A DNA stretch of 64,000 nucleotides from a virus. Of the stretch, positions 8,780-17,381 are shown piece by piece. Position numbers and translations under genes: made by a program. Under the pieces are notes generated by a model that ran no database searches, was not told the origin of the DNA, and was given only the letters and a program-made list of their open reading frames with translations. The number at the start of each line of letters is the position of its first letter. The first letter of the stretch is position 1. The stretch spans positions 186,001 to 250,000 of IMG/VR virus record IMGVR_UViG_3300042564_002819; one strand, given 5' to 3'.

Positions 8780-9637
8780 ATGAAATTTAAACTATGGAGA
8801 GAATACGGTGCATTGAATTCAAAGCCAGTCTTTGATGCATTTGCCAAGGGGCTTGAAAATTTAGGCTACAAATCTGTAAATGATAACTCAGCCGATGTTG
8901 ATGTAATATGGAGTGTATTATTTCAGGGTCGCATGTTACTAAACAAAACTGTTTGGGATAATGCAAAACGAGCAGGAAGACCGGTAATTGTTTTAGAAGT
9001 AGGCGGAATATCAAGAGGAACAACGTGGAAAATTGGTCTAAACGGTATCAACAAAGGTTCGTACTTTAAACCCGAATCTGCTGACAATAGCAGAGCTGCA
9101 CAACTAGGACTAACCCTACAACCGTGGAGAATCAACGGAGAGTTCATCATTATCTGTGGTCAACATAACAAAAGTTTACAATGGCATAACATGCCGGCAA
9201 TGAGTAAGTGGGTTATGGATACCATAGACACTATTCAACAATTTTCAAAACGTACTATAATTATTAGACCACACCCTAGATGCCCGTTGCCGCATATTGA
9301 AAATCAATTTAAAAATGTTTACAATCAAACACCTATTCATATAAGCGGAACTTACGATAGCTTTAATCTAAACTTTTCGAACACGTGGGCAACTGTAAGT
9401 TGGAATTCAAATCCTGGATCTCAAAGTATAATTGCAGGTGTCCCTGCATTTGTAAGTGAAAGCAGTTTAGCTAGTCCGGTAGCAAATATAGATTTGTCAA
9501 ATATCGAAAATCCTTCAATGCCAGACAGACAACAGTGGCTTAACGAACTAGCATACACAGAATATACTATAAAAGAAATAGAAAACGGAATGCCTATAAA
9601 AAACTTGACACATATGATGCAACATGTTAAGTTTTAA
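8780..9637 (+). CDS. GT-B-like glycan transferase, third paralogue
   Basis: About 285 residues. IIIRPHPRCPLPHIE near residue 155 and ATVSWNSNPGSQSIIAGVPAF near 205 match the same two blocks as its paralogue at 6984. The ATG at 8780 (MKFKLWREYG) is preferred over an in-frame ATG at 8711 because the latter would overlap the divergent gene and adds unlike residues. It is the last gene of the glycan cluster before the replication genes. Confidence 0.55.
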   Translation: MKFKLWREYGALNSKPVFDAFAKGLENLGYKSVNDNSADVDVIWSVLFQGRMLLNKTVWDNAKRAGRPVIVLEVGGISRGTTWKIGLNGINKGSYFKPESADNSRAAQLGLTLQPWRINGEFIIICGQHNKSLQWHNMPAMSKWVMDTIDTIQQFSKRTIIIRPHPRCPLPHIENQFKNVYNQTPIHISGTYDSFNLNFSNTWATVSWNSNPGSQSIIAGVPAFVSESSLASPVANIDLSNIENPSMPDRQQWLNELAYTEYTIKEIENGMPIKNLTHMMQHVKF

Positions 9638-9639
9638 AA

Positions 9640-10815
9640 ATGACCCAAACCATAGAAGATATTCTTAGCATAGTAGTGTCTGTTAGCGATGCAGTTCTGC
9701 CAACAGACAAAGGAATTCTGGCCAGCATTGACAGGCAAATCAAACGTGGATCTGCACTAACTGATCGTCAATACGAATTGGTTAGGACAAAACTACTAAC
9801 GTACAGAGATTTTTTGACTTCTGTTGGTGTCGCAGATCTAAACGAAACACTGGATAATCTAAAGTATCCTCTGCGGTCGGTGGATAGATCTAAGTCTGTT
9901 GTTATCAATAACAACCTAATCGAAGTCAGATTTCCTTTTAATAAAAAAACAATTTTGTTGCTAACCGAAGTAATCAAAAAATGTAAGCGGTTTTATCAAC
10001 ACGAAAAAGGAACAACTGTACACAAATTTAAAATTAACGAGACAACAGTTGACGAGATTGTAAGTGTGTTTATGTCGAAGAACTTTTACATAGATCCTAC
10101 AATTCTTGAAATCTACAAAAAAATCAACGAGGCCAAAATGGATAAAGAATCAATTCTTCCAGGAATCTATAATAACGAACTAAAGAATTTTAAAAAGTCG
10201 GCCCTTGACTTAATGAACCAAGAACTTGGACCTTTGACCAGCGAAAACTTAATTAAATTTTACGATCGCAGACGTCGTTACGGAATCTGCGAAATCGAGT
10301 GTTCTGCACACAGAAACACGTTAACCGAAACTATTGCATTCCGCGAAGAAACTGAAATTGCAGTTAATCCGGAAATTTATTCACTAGATTCTATAGTAGA
10401 CGCAGTGCTTAAACTTGAAAGATTTCCACTGTTGGTATTGGTTGATCCTGAAAATCCATTGCACGATGTTTCTAAAATCTATAACGCATTCAATGGAGTA
10501 GTTCCTAACGAAAAACAAACAGTATTGTTTAGAGTAGACAATACTGAAACTTATAACTTGAATAACTTTATTCATGACAACAAATTAAACAATTGGCTTG
10601 ACACAAGCACAGAAATTGTTTATATTAATAAGAATAAGCTTCCAAAATTGTTAGTTCGTGACAGTTGGAAACCTATGACCACGTTAGCATTATCAAGCTA
10701 TCGTTCTAATTCCCACGTTTCTCTGTATGTTAAGGACGTGTGTGATCTTATCATTTATCATGATAAGAGTATGAGTATTATCGGTAACAAACAAAAGTAT
10801 GGCAACTACTACTAA
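9640..10815 (+). CDS. Conserved-looking protein of unknown function, coupled to uvsW
   Basis: A 391-residue protein with no motif I recognise. The N-terminal half is helical and basic (residues 20-120). The C-terminal half alternates beta-like stretches such as PLLVLVDPENPLHD near 265 and ETVLFRVDN near 290. It overlaps the helicase gene downstream by 17 bases, so the two are likely made together. A role beside the helicase (recombination, replication restart) is inference from position only. Confidence 0.45.
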   Translation: MTQTIEDILSIVVSVSDAVLPTDKGILASIDRQIKRGSALTDRQYELVRTKLLTYRDFLTSVGVADLNETLDNLKYPLRSVDRSKSVVINNNLIEVRFPFNKKTILLLTEVIKKCKRFYQHEKGTTVHKFKINETTVDEIVSVFMSKNFYIDPTILEIYKKINEAKMDKESILPGIYNNELKNFKKSALDLMNQELGPLTSENLIKFYDRRRRYGICEIECSAHRNTLTETIAFREETEIAVNPEIYSLDSIVDAVLKLERFPLLVLVDPENPLHDVSKIYNAFNGVVPNEKQTVLFRVDNTETYNLNNFIHDNKLNNWLDTSTEIVYINKNKLPKLLVRDSWKPMTTLALSSYRSNSHVSLYVKDVCDLIIYHDKSMSIIGNKQKYGNYY

Positions 10816-12262
10816 ACTAATAATCGAAGACGAAGTAAATATAAAATTCGAAGGCCTAAGTGTAGACGTAAGACGTAAACTTTCAAACGCATTAAAGTTT
10901 GATGTTCCGTATGCTCGCCATATGCCCCATTACAAACTAGGGCGTTGGGACGGTAAGGTTGGATTTTTTGGTATCGGCGGGTCTGGCTATCTAAATCATT
11001 TAGATGTTTTATTACCAATACTTGAACAAAGTAACGTCACTATCTCTGAGATTGAAGATAGAAGGCATCCAGTTAGTTTAAAGTTTGAACCGATTGCAGA
11101 AGACTTTTGGGGAGACATAAGCTGGCCCAAAGGACATCGCTTTGCGGGCGAACCGATCAGACTGCGTGATGACCAAGTAGAAGTTATTAATCGCTTCTTA
11201 GAAAATCCCCAAGCACTTCAGGAAGTTTCTACAGGTGCAGGTAAAACCATCACAACTGCTACACTGAGTAAACTGTGCGAACCGTACGGACGCACACTTG
11301 TGATTGTACCCAACAAAAGTCTTGTAGAACAAACACTTGACGACTACGTCAATTGTCAGTTGGACGTTGGCGTTTACTACGGCGACAGAAAAGATTTTGG
11401 CAAAATGCATACTATCTGTACTTGGCAAAGTCTTAACATTCTTGAAAAAAGATTCAAAGATCATGAAAGCACCTTCGGACTCGACGAGTTTTTAGAAGGT
11501 GTATCTGCGGTAATTGTTGATGAAGTGCATCAGGCAAAAGCAGAAGTACTAAAAACAATATTAACAAGAAATTTAAGTCATTGCCCCATACGTTGGGGTT
11601 TGACTGGAACAGTACCAAAAGAAGCATTTGAATTCCAAAGTATTTTAGCAAGTTTGGGTCCTGTAGTAGGATCAGTGACTGCTAAAGAATTACAAGACAA
11701 AGGAATTTTATCTTCATGTCATGTTAATATATGTCAGTTAATCGATATAAAAGAATTTAGAGATTATCAAGCTGAATTAAAATATCTTGTAACAGACGAA
11801 CAACGATTAAATTACATTAGCAAACTTTTATTAAAAATCAAAGATTCAGGCAACACACTTATTTTAGTAGATAGAATTACAGCAGGCGAACAACTACAAA
11901 AACTTATCCCGGGTTCCGTTTTTATTAACGGTTCAGTTAAAACTAAGGATCGTAAGGAAACATATGATGAAGTACAAGAAGCTGACGACATGGTTATTAT
12001 CGCTACCTACGGTGTGGCGGCTGTTGGTATTAATATACCTCGCATATTTAATCTTGTGCTTTTTGAGCCTGGTAAGTCTTTTGTACGTGTTATTCAAAGT
12101 ATAGGTCGCGGCGTTAGAAAAGCAAAAGACAAAGACTTTGTACAAATATGGGATATTACAAGCACTTGCAAGTACGCAAAAAAACATTTAACCGAGCGTA
12201 AAAAGTTTTACAAGGATGCACAATATCCATTTACAATAGAAAAAATAGACTGGAAAAAATAA
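10799..12262 (+). CDS. uvsW: UvsW-type DNA/RNA helicase
   Basis: A 487-residue SF2 helicase. An N-terminal DNA-binding domain (GRWDGKVGFF near residue 50) precedes the ATPase motifs: STGAGKTITTATLS near 143 (motif I), VDEVHQAKAEVL near 239 (motif II, DEVH), GLTGT near 266 (motif III) and IQSIGRGVRKA near 432 (motif VI). Length and domain order fit T4 UvsW, which unwinds R-loops and branched DNA and helps switch from origin- to recombination-dependent replication. Confidence 0.88.
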   Translation: MATTTKLIIEDEVNIKFEGLSVDVRRKLSNALKFDVPYARHMPHYKLGRWDGKVGFFGIGGSGYLNHLDVLLPILEQSNVTISEIEDRRHPVSLKFEPIAEDFWGDISWPKGHRFAGEPIRLRDDQVEVINRFLENPQALQEVSTGAGKTITTATLSKLCEPYGRTLVIVPNKSLVEQTLDDYVNCQLDVGVYYGDRKDFGKMHTICTWQSLNILEKRFKDHESTFGLDEFLEGVSAVIVDEVHQAKAEVLKTILTRNLSHCPIRWGLTGTVPKEAFEFQSILASLGPVVGSVTAKELQDKGILSSCHVNICQLIDIKEFRDYQAELKYLVTDEQRLNYISKLLLKIKDSGNTLILVDRITAGEQLQKLIPGSVFINGSVKTKDRKETYDEVQEADDMVIIATYGVAAVGINIPRIFNLVLFEPGKSFVRVIQSIGRGVRKAKDKDFVQIWDITSTCKYAKKHLTERKKFYKDAQYPFTIEKIDWKK

Positions 12263-12266
12263 TAAC

Positions 12267-12773
12267 ATGAGGATTTTAACCCTTGAAAATAAAACATTTG
12301 AACTAAATCACTTACCCGATACCGTAGAAGAAACTGTTAGATTTGCAGTTTTGGATAACAGCAATCCTGCAGATCCGGATTTCTTTTTTAATCCGCTGAT
12401 TTTTTTAGAAAGTTTTAACAGTCCTGCAATTGTACTTGAAATTGGAGGTCACGAAATCACCATGCCGTTGGACTGGTGTATTGCAGTAGGATGCAGCGAT
12501 GCAGGAAGTGACTTAGAAATACTTCCTCTTACTAGCTTAAACGACAGAGGTTTTGAAGCATTTTTATTCAATCCTCTAACTGGATCTTACCCACAATTTG
12601 GCAAGATCGAAATACTAAATTTTTACAATGACGTAAAGTGGTATTTTCCAAAAATGCGTAATGGACAATTGTTAAGTGTTCCTATAACAGATACTAAAAA
12701 CCCCCAGTGTGCATTTTTTGTAAAAGACATTAGTCGTCAAAGTGAAATTATTGACTTTGGAAAATTATTATAA
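12267..12773 (+). CDS. Unknown protein downstream of uvsW
   Basis: A 168-residue acidic protein rich in beta-like strands (IVLEIGGHEITMPLDWCIAVG near residue 53). No motif recognised. It starts 4 bases after the helicase stop with no clear ribosome site, so it depends on upstream translation. Confidence 0.5.
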   Translation: MRILTLENKTFELNHLPDTVEETVRFAVLDNSNPADPDFFFNPLIFLESFNSPAIVLEIGGHEITMPLDWCIAVGCSDAGSDLEILPLTSLNDRGFEAFLFNPLTGSYPQFGKIEILNFYNDVKWYFPKMRNGQLLSVPITDTKNPQCAFFVKDISRQSEIIDFGKLL

Positions 12774-12800
12774 ATTAAGGCATAACGAAAGGTTTTAAAA

Positions 12801-13583
12801 ATGCTCATTCAAACTAACAAGGCCCCGTCTCTATTTATTACCAAAAAAAATACATTAAAAGGTAAAGTGTCCTACAGCGAATATGTAGAAAAGACAGAAT
12901 ATAATTCTGAAGTATTAAAAAGAATAGTTAAAAATAATGAACCTCTAAACTTATTGTTAACACAAGTTTATACTTACGACAACAACCCTGGAGACATCCA
13001 TTGGTCACTGTTGCAGCCAAAATGGGCCGACATTATACCAGCAACGTTCTTAGGTCATTTAGCTATTACAAATGATAACAACGGAGCCGACGGTATGCGT
13101 TATTGTAATAATAATAATTCGTTTGCTGAAACTGAATATAAGATTTGTACAGTTAGAAGTAGTAACATAAATGTAGGTCCAAAGGGTGGCTTGAATATTC
13201 CGTCAAGTAATAAAAGTACATACCCAACAGGTATTAGTAGTGCAATTTCGGCGGCATATTGCATTCACTCAAACGAAAATCTCGATACTAAAAACAGAGA
13301 AACTTATCTTTGCTTAACAGATGTTAATAACAAAGATTTTCATTTTATCGACTTTTGGAGATTGTCAGGCGAAGTGGCTCTTGCATCTTTACAAGAATCG
13401 GACAAAAAGCAGAGAATGATTTCTCTTGCAAAGTTTATAAATTACGGCGAAACTATCGAAGCAGTTGTTCCTACATATTCTTGGCAATTGTTTGAACTAG
13501 ATCAAAAAAGAAAAAAGCATCCTGATACAAAAGAACGAAAAAAATATGAAAAATTATACAAAGCTCTTAAGGATGCAAAATGA
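12801..13583 (+). CDS. Unknown 260-residue protein
   Basis: AAAGG lies about 8 bases before the ATG. The body has repeated Asn runs and a glycine-rich stretch NVGPKGGLNIPSSNKS near residue 120. The C-terminus is a highly charged helix (DQKRKKHPDTKERKKYEK). It couples to the next tiny gene by an ATGA overlap. Function unknown. Confidence 0.5.
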   Translation: MLIQTNKAPSLFITKKNTLKGKVSYSEYVEKTEYNSEVLKRIVKNNEPLNLLLTQVYTYDNNPGDIHWSLLQPKWADIIPATFLGHLAITNDNNGADGMRYCNNNNSFAETEYKICTVRSSNINVGPKGGLNIPSSNKSTYPTGISSAISAAYCIHSNENLDTKNRETYLCLTDVNNKDFHFIDFWRLSGEVALASLQESDKKQRMISLAKFINYGETIEAVVPTYSWQLFELDQKRKKHPDTKERKKYEKLYKALKDAK

Positions 13584-13699
13584 GTATCAGAGCAGGTTGG
13601 ATAGATATCATTAACGAACGTAAAGCATTGGTAAATGATATTATTAATTGGGCTCCTACAGCTGGTGTAAAAATTAAATCTATTAAAGTATATGTATAA
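13580..13699 (+). CDS. 39-residue small protein
   Basis: The ATG overlaps the previous stop (ATGA). The first residues, MSIRAGWIDIIN, resemble the start of the next protein (MGIRAGKIWG), which suggests either a shared leader or a truncated duplicate of that cupin. Function unknown. Confidence 0.45.
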   Translation: MSIRAGWIDIINERKALVNDIINWAPTAGVKIKSIKVYV

Positions 13700-13708
13700 G
13701 GAGAACAC

Positions 13709-14068
13709 ATGGGAATACGTGCAGGAAAAATTTGGGGTAATACCGAACTAATACACGCCAATGGTGTATTAGAGTTTCACCGTATAGAATTTAAAGCAGG
13801 TTACAAATGTTCAGAACACGAACACAAATTTAAGTGGAATGGCTTCTTTGTTGAAAGTGGCAAGATGCTAATACGTGTTTGGCAAGACGGCGATCAAAAC
13901 GGTCTAGTTGATGAAACAATACTGGAAGCAGGACAATTTACTCAAGTAAAACCTGGCAAAATACATCAATTCGAAGGTCTTGAAGATGGCGTTGCTTTTG
14001 AACTTTATTGGGCAGAATTTAACCACGACGACATCGTAAGAAGAACAATAGGTAAAAAAATTGGGTAA
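13709..14068 (+). CDS. Cupin-fold protein
   Basis: A 119-residue single cupin. FKAGYKCSEHEHKFKWNGF near residue 32 holds the H-x-H metal-site pattern, and VKPGKIHQFEGLEDGVAFEL near 85 gives the second cupin motif with its His. AAGGAG precedes the ATG by 7 bases. It sits just before the Kdo genes, so sugar-phosphate isomerisation or binding is a reasonable guess. Confidence 0.65.
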   Translation: MGIRAGKIWGNTELIHANGVLEFHRIEFKAGYKCSEHEHKFKWNGFFVESGKMLIRVWQDGDQNGLVDETILEAGQFTQVKPGKIHQFEGLEDGVAFELYWAEFNHDDIVRRTIGKKIG

Positions 14069-14297
14069 TCTAATTCCGGGTGAAAAATTAATTTACGAAC
14101 GTGTAGGTAAAGTTATCTATGCAAGATATTTTAATAGACCGGAAATACCCAGGTGGCCTATTGGCGGACAAGACATTGAAGAATACAGCGTTAAAGACTT
14201 GTCTAACATTGTTGAGTTAAGTAAAACAAATTTGACTCTTAAAAAAGAACTAGACAAACTAATGAATCTATATTATATTGTAAAGGATCACAAATGA
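14061..14297 (+). CDS. Small conserved-looking protein of unknown function
   Basis: A 78-residue protein with a TTG start inside the end of the cupin gene. It contains VGKVIYARYFNRPEIPRW, a block I associate with small hypothetical proteins of marine phages, then a C-terminal helix. It overlaps kdsA by 4 bases (ATGA), so it is coupled on both sides. Confidence 0.5.
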   Translation: MGNLIPGEKLIYERVGKVIYARYFNRPEIPRWPIGGQDIEEYSVKDLSNIVELSKTNLTLKKELDKLMNLYYIVKDHK

Positions 14298-15076
14298 AAA
14301 TAATTGCAGGCCCGTGTCAACATGAAACTTTAGCACAGAGTGCAGAAATTGCACGTGAATGCAAGCGTGTTTGTGAAAAATACGGCGTTGAATACTATTT
14401 TAAAGCTAGCTATGATAAGGCAAACAGAACTAGTATAAACGGACAACGCGGCGTAGGGCTCGAAGCTACAATGTACGATTTCAGAAGCCTTAAAGAAACT
14501 CTAGGCGTAAATACGTTAACAGATGTGCATGATATAAATCAACTAGTTTATATCAATACAGCTTGGGGTGATTATATAGATGTTTATCAAATCCCTGCTT
14601 TTCTTTGTCGCCAAACAGATCTTATCAGAGCTGCTGTGGAGACAGGCAAAACGGTCAACATTAAAAAAGGACAGTTTCTTGCGCCGTGGGATGTCTCGGG
14701 CATTCTATCGAAAACCCGAGGCGCCAAAGAAGTCTGGATAACTGAAAGAGGAACAAGTTTTGGCTATAACACCCTTGTTGTTGACTACACTGGTATGCAG
14801 TATATTATGGATAATTATGATGTTCCGTTTGTGTTCGATGCGACACATTCTGTTCAAAAGCCCGGCGGACAAGGAAACTCTAGTGGTGGTAACCGTAGTT
14901 ATGTTGCTGGCCTTTGCCGTGCTGCTAGTGCAATGGGTGTTGATAATTTCTTCTTAGAAGTTCACCCAGATCCAGACAATGCACCAAGCGACGGGCCTAA
15001 TATGTTACGTCTCGAAGACTTTGAACAAGTCGTAAAAGACATTTATGAATTTAATTATAACAGGAGAATACAATGA
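14294..15076 (+). CDS. kdsA: 3-deoxy-D-manno-octulosonate 8-phosphate (Kdo-8-P) synthase
   Basis: A 260-residue protein. It would condense phosphoenolpyruvate with arabinose 5-phosphate. IIAGPCQHE at the N-terminus, YFKASYDKANRTS near residue 36, TDVHD near 76, VYQIPAFLCRQTDL near 97, NIKKGQF near 118 and FDATHSVQKPGGQG near 185 are the family blocks in order. The length matches bacterial KdsA. With kdsB two genes on, the phage can make and activate Kdo, an inner-core LPS sugar. Confidence 0.92.
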   Translation: MKIIAGPCQHETLAQSAEIARECKRVCEKYGVEYYFKASYDKANRTSINGQRGVGLEATMYDFRSLKETLGVNTLTDVHDINQLVYINTAWGDYIDVYQIPAFLCRQTDLIRAAVETGKTVNIKKGQFLAPWDVSGILSKTRGAKEVWITERGTSFGYNTLVVDYTGMQYIMDNYDVPFVFDATHSVQKPGGQGNSSGGNRSYVAGLCRAASAMGVDNFFLEVHPDPDNAPSDGPNMLRLEDFEQVVKDIYEFNYNRRIQ

Positions 15077-15585
15077 AGAAAATTACACTCATTGCAATGC
15101 TATTTGGTACCGCAGCATTTGCACAAACAACAACAACTACACCAGTTAATCCACAGATTACCGACGCAGTAACACAAGCACAACACGACGAACTTACTGC
15201 TAGAGTTTTAGAACTAGAATCAATAATGGACGAACTTTTTAGAAAAGATCAACTAGAACACACTAGAGCATTTTTTGCGTTTGATAGCTTTGTTGCAAAT
15301 GAACAAAGTAAACCAGTAGTAAACGAACTTGTTTCTTTTATGAAAGATTATCCTGCATACTTTCTCACTATCGAAGGACATGCCGACGAACGTGGCACAA
15401 GAGTATATAACTTGTCCATCGGCGAAAGACGTGCTAGTTGGATCAAACAAGAACTTGTAAAAAACGGAATTGATTCAAACAGAATTCAAACTGTTAGCTA
15501 CGGTAAGGAACGTCCAGCGGTAGTAGGATCAAATGAAGTTGCATGGTCACAAAACCGTCGCACTGTTTTTGTTTTGATCAAATGA
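15073..15585 (+). CDS. OmpA-like peptidoglycan-binding exported protein
   Basis: A 170-residue protein. MKKITLIAMLFGTAAFAQ is a Sec signal peptide with cleavage after AFA. A short coiled region follows, then an OmpA C-terminal domain from about residue 70, with IEGHADERGTRVYNLSIGERRA the diagnostic block (Asp and Arg bind diaminopimelate). It lies between kdsA and kdsB with ATGA overlaps on both sides. It would act in the host envelope or sit in the virion. Confidence 0.8.
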   Translation: MKKITLIAMLFGTAAFAQTTTTTPVNPQITDAVTQAQHDELTARVLELESIMDELFRKDQLEHTRAFFAFDSFVANEQSKPVVNELVSFMKDYPAYFLTIEGHADERGTRVYNLSIGERRASWIKQELVKNGIDSNRIQTVSYGKERPAVVGSNEVAWSQNRRTVFVLIK

Positions 15586-16256
15586 CTACTGCAATTTTAA
15601 TACCTGCTAGATTGTCTAGCACTAGATTTCCAAAAAAAATGCTAGCCAATCTCAACGGGCGTCCGTTAATACAACGTGTGTTTGAATCATGTTGGAACTC
15701 CGGATACGACACTTATGTTCTTACAGATAGTCAAGAAATTGCTGATATTCTTCCAACAAATCGAGTAATAATGACTAGAGAAGATCACGAGAACGGAACC
15801 AGCAGATGCATGGAAGTTATCGACGAAGTATTACAATATGACAGATATATTAACGTACAAGGCGACATGCCAGACGTTACTGCTGAAATGTTAATGAAAA
15901 TTGACATAGAATTAAAAACATATTCAGACGTTGCTACAGCATATTCTACTATGGACTTTAATGATCGTCAAAATCCAAATGTGGTCAAGATGATTCATAA
16001 CAGAGGCAGAGCTCATTGGTTTTTAAGAGCACCTCTGTCATATGGAGATAGACATTTAGGAATTTACGGTTATAATAGAATAGCAAAGTCATATTACACT
16101 GCAAGTAAGAAATATGTCGAAGAAGATATTGAAAAACTTGAACAACTTAGATGGATACAAAACGGTATTAAAATTGGTGTTGTTGAAGTTGAATTTAACG
16201 GCGTTGAAATCAATACTCCAGAGGATTTGGAATTATGGGAAAAAATAAAGAAGTAG
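15582..16256 (+). CDS. kdsB: CMP-Kdo synthetase (3-deoxy-manno-octulosonate cytidylyltransferase)
   Basis: About 224 residues. ILIPARLSSTRFPKKMLANL at the N-terminus is the nucleotide-binding signature of KdsB/NeuA. ENGTSRCMEVIDE near residue 68 and INVQGDMPDV near 84 (QGD metal site) follow. It would activate Kdo with CTP. The start at 15582 is in an ATGA overlap with the OmpA-like gene; an earlier in-frame ATG at 15543 only adds antisense-like residues. Confidence 0.88.
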   Translation: MTTAILIPARLSSTRFPKKMLANLNGRPLIQRVFESCWNSGYDTYVLTDSQEIADILPTNRVIMTREDHENGTSRCMEVIDEVLQYDRYINVQGDMPDVTAEMLMKIDIELKTYSDVATAYSTMDFNDRQNPNVVKMIHNRGRAHWFLRAPLSYGDRHLGIYGYNRIAKSYYTASKKYVEEDIEKLEQLRWIQNGIKIGVVEVEFNGVEINTPEDLELWEKIKK

Positions 16257-16705
16257 ACTTGTTCGAAGACATGATTCCTGCAATTGATCTCAATATAAAA
16301 GAGTTGTGGGATGCATCGAACGAAGCAGGTCAAAAAGAAATCAAAGGCGACATGTGGACTCTTAATCGCTACATCAGCAGCGTAAAAGGAAACAGAGAAA
16401 AGCAAGAGCTTGCTGTTTTTAAAACCAATGAGTATTATAATAAAAATTGGAATTCCATAGGACTGCGTCACCCAAAATTACAGTGGCAACTTTTGTGTAT
16501 TTCTGGAAATACAGGGAAAAAAGAATTCCATCCGTGGATAGGATTAAAACAAGCCAAAGGTGTAAACACTAAGGCTGTTAAATTTTTAGAAGAAATATAT
16601 CCAACTAAAAAAATAGACGAGATTGAATTAATTGCTAGAATATTTACAAAAACAGAACTTGAACAACTCGCTAGAGATCATGGCTACGAAAAAATTAGCT
16701 TTTGA
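16235..16705 (+). CDS. 62: Clamp-loader small subunit, gp62-like
   Basis: A 156-residue protein. The blocks MWTLNRYISSVKGN near residue 47, ELAVFKTNEYYNKNW near 63, LQWQLLCI near 87 and a C-terminal FTKTELEQLARDHGYEKI line up by eye with gp62 of marine T4-like phages. In these the order is F/W-x-x-NR, N-E-M/Y-N, F/W-x-L-L, then L-T-x-E-Q/E. It would work with gp44 to load the sliding clamp, but gp44 and gp45 are not in this window. Confidence 0.55.
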   Translation: MGKNKEVDLFEDMIPAIDLNIKELWDASNEAGQKEIKGDMWTLNRYISSVKGNREKQELAVFKTNEYYNKNWNSIGLRHPKLQWQLLCISGNTGKKEFHPWIGLKQAKGVNTKAVKFLEEIYPTKKIDEIELIARIFTKTELEQLARDHGYEKISF

Positions 16706-17381
16706 TAAGCCTTTTGTATGCGAGTACTGTGGTACTGGATATGCAAAAGAAAAAACTCTTATGGTTCATATGTGTGAACAAAAAAGAAGGCACTTACAAA
16801 AGTCTGAGAAAAGAGTTCAACTTGGATATCAGACCTTTGTAAGATTTTATCAAAAATCGGCCGGACACAAGAATATAAAAACCTATGAAGAATTTTGCAA
16901 AAGTCCTTTCTACAATGCGTTTGTAAAATTTGGTTCATTTTTAAATAATGTAAAACCATTATACACCGAAAAGTATATTGACTACATTGTAACAAGCGGT
17001 GTTAAAATTGACCATTGGTGTAATGAAACACTTTATGAAAAATATGCTGTAGATTTAATAATGAAAGAAAATGTTGAAACAGCATTGGAAAGATCTGTTA
17101 ACACTATGATAGAATGGGGCGTAGCTCACAATGCACCTTGGAATCATTATTTCAATTATGTTTCTTTAAACAAAGCTACGTTTGATATCAAAGACGGAAA
17201 GATATCGCCGTGGCTTATATTAAATTGCAAGTCCGGCAAAGAAATGTTGTCTAAATTCAATGACGAACAGTTAAATATGATATATCATATAATGAACCCT
17301 GAACATTGGGCGTTGAGATTTAAACGCCAAAGTCGGGATGTTGAACTTGTAAAAAAAGTTGCTAAAGAAGGTAATTTGTAA
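16680..17381 (+). CDS. C2H2-type zinc-finger protein
   Basis: A 233-residue protein from the ATG at 16680 (in-frame ATG at 16632 rejected as unlike). CEYCGTGYAKEKTLMVHMC near residue 12 with a later His is a C2H2-like zinc finger. The rest is helical and rich in aromatic residues. It ends in TAA followed directly, in the same frame, by the DnaE-like gene. The pair might therefore be a split gene or a read-through product. Confidence 0.55.
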   Translation: MATKKLAFDKPFVCEYCGTGYAKEKTLMVHMCEQKRRHLQKSEKRVQLGYQTFVRFYQKSAGHKNIKTYEEFCKSPFYNAFVKFGSFLNNVKPLYTEKYIDYIVTSGVKIDHWCNETLYEKYAVDLIMKENVETALERSVNTMIEWGVAHNAPWNHYFNYVSLNKATFDIKDGKISPWLILNCKSGKEMLSKFNDEQLNMIYHIMNPEHWALRFKRQSRDVELVKKVAKEGNL

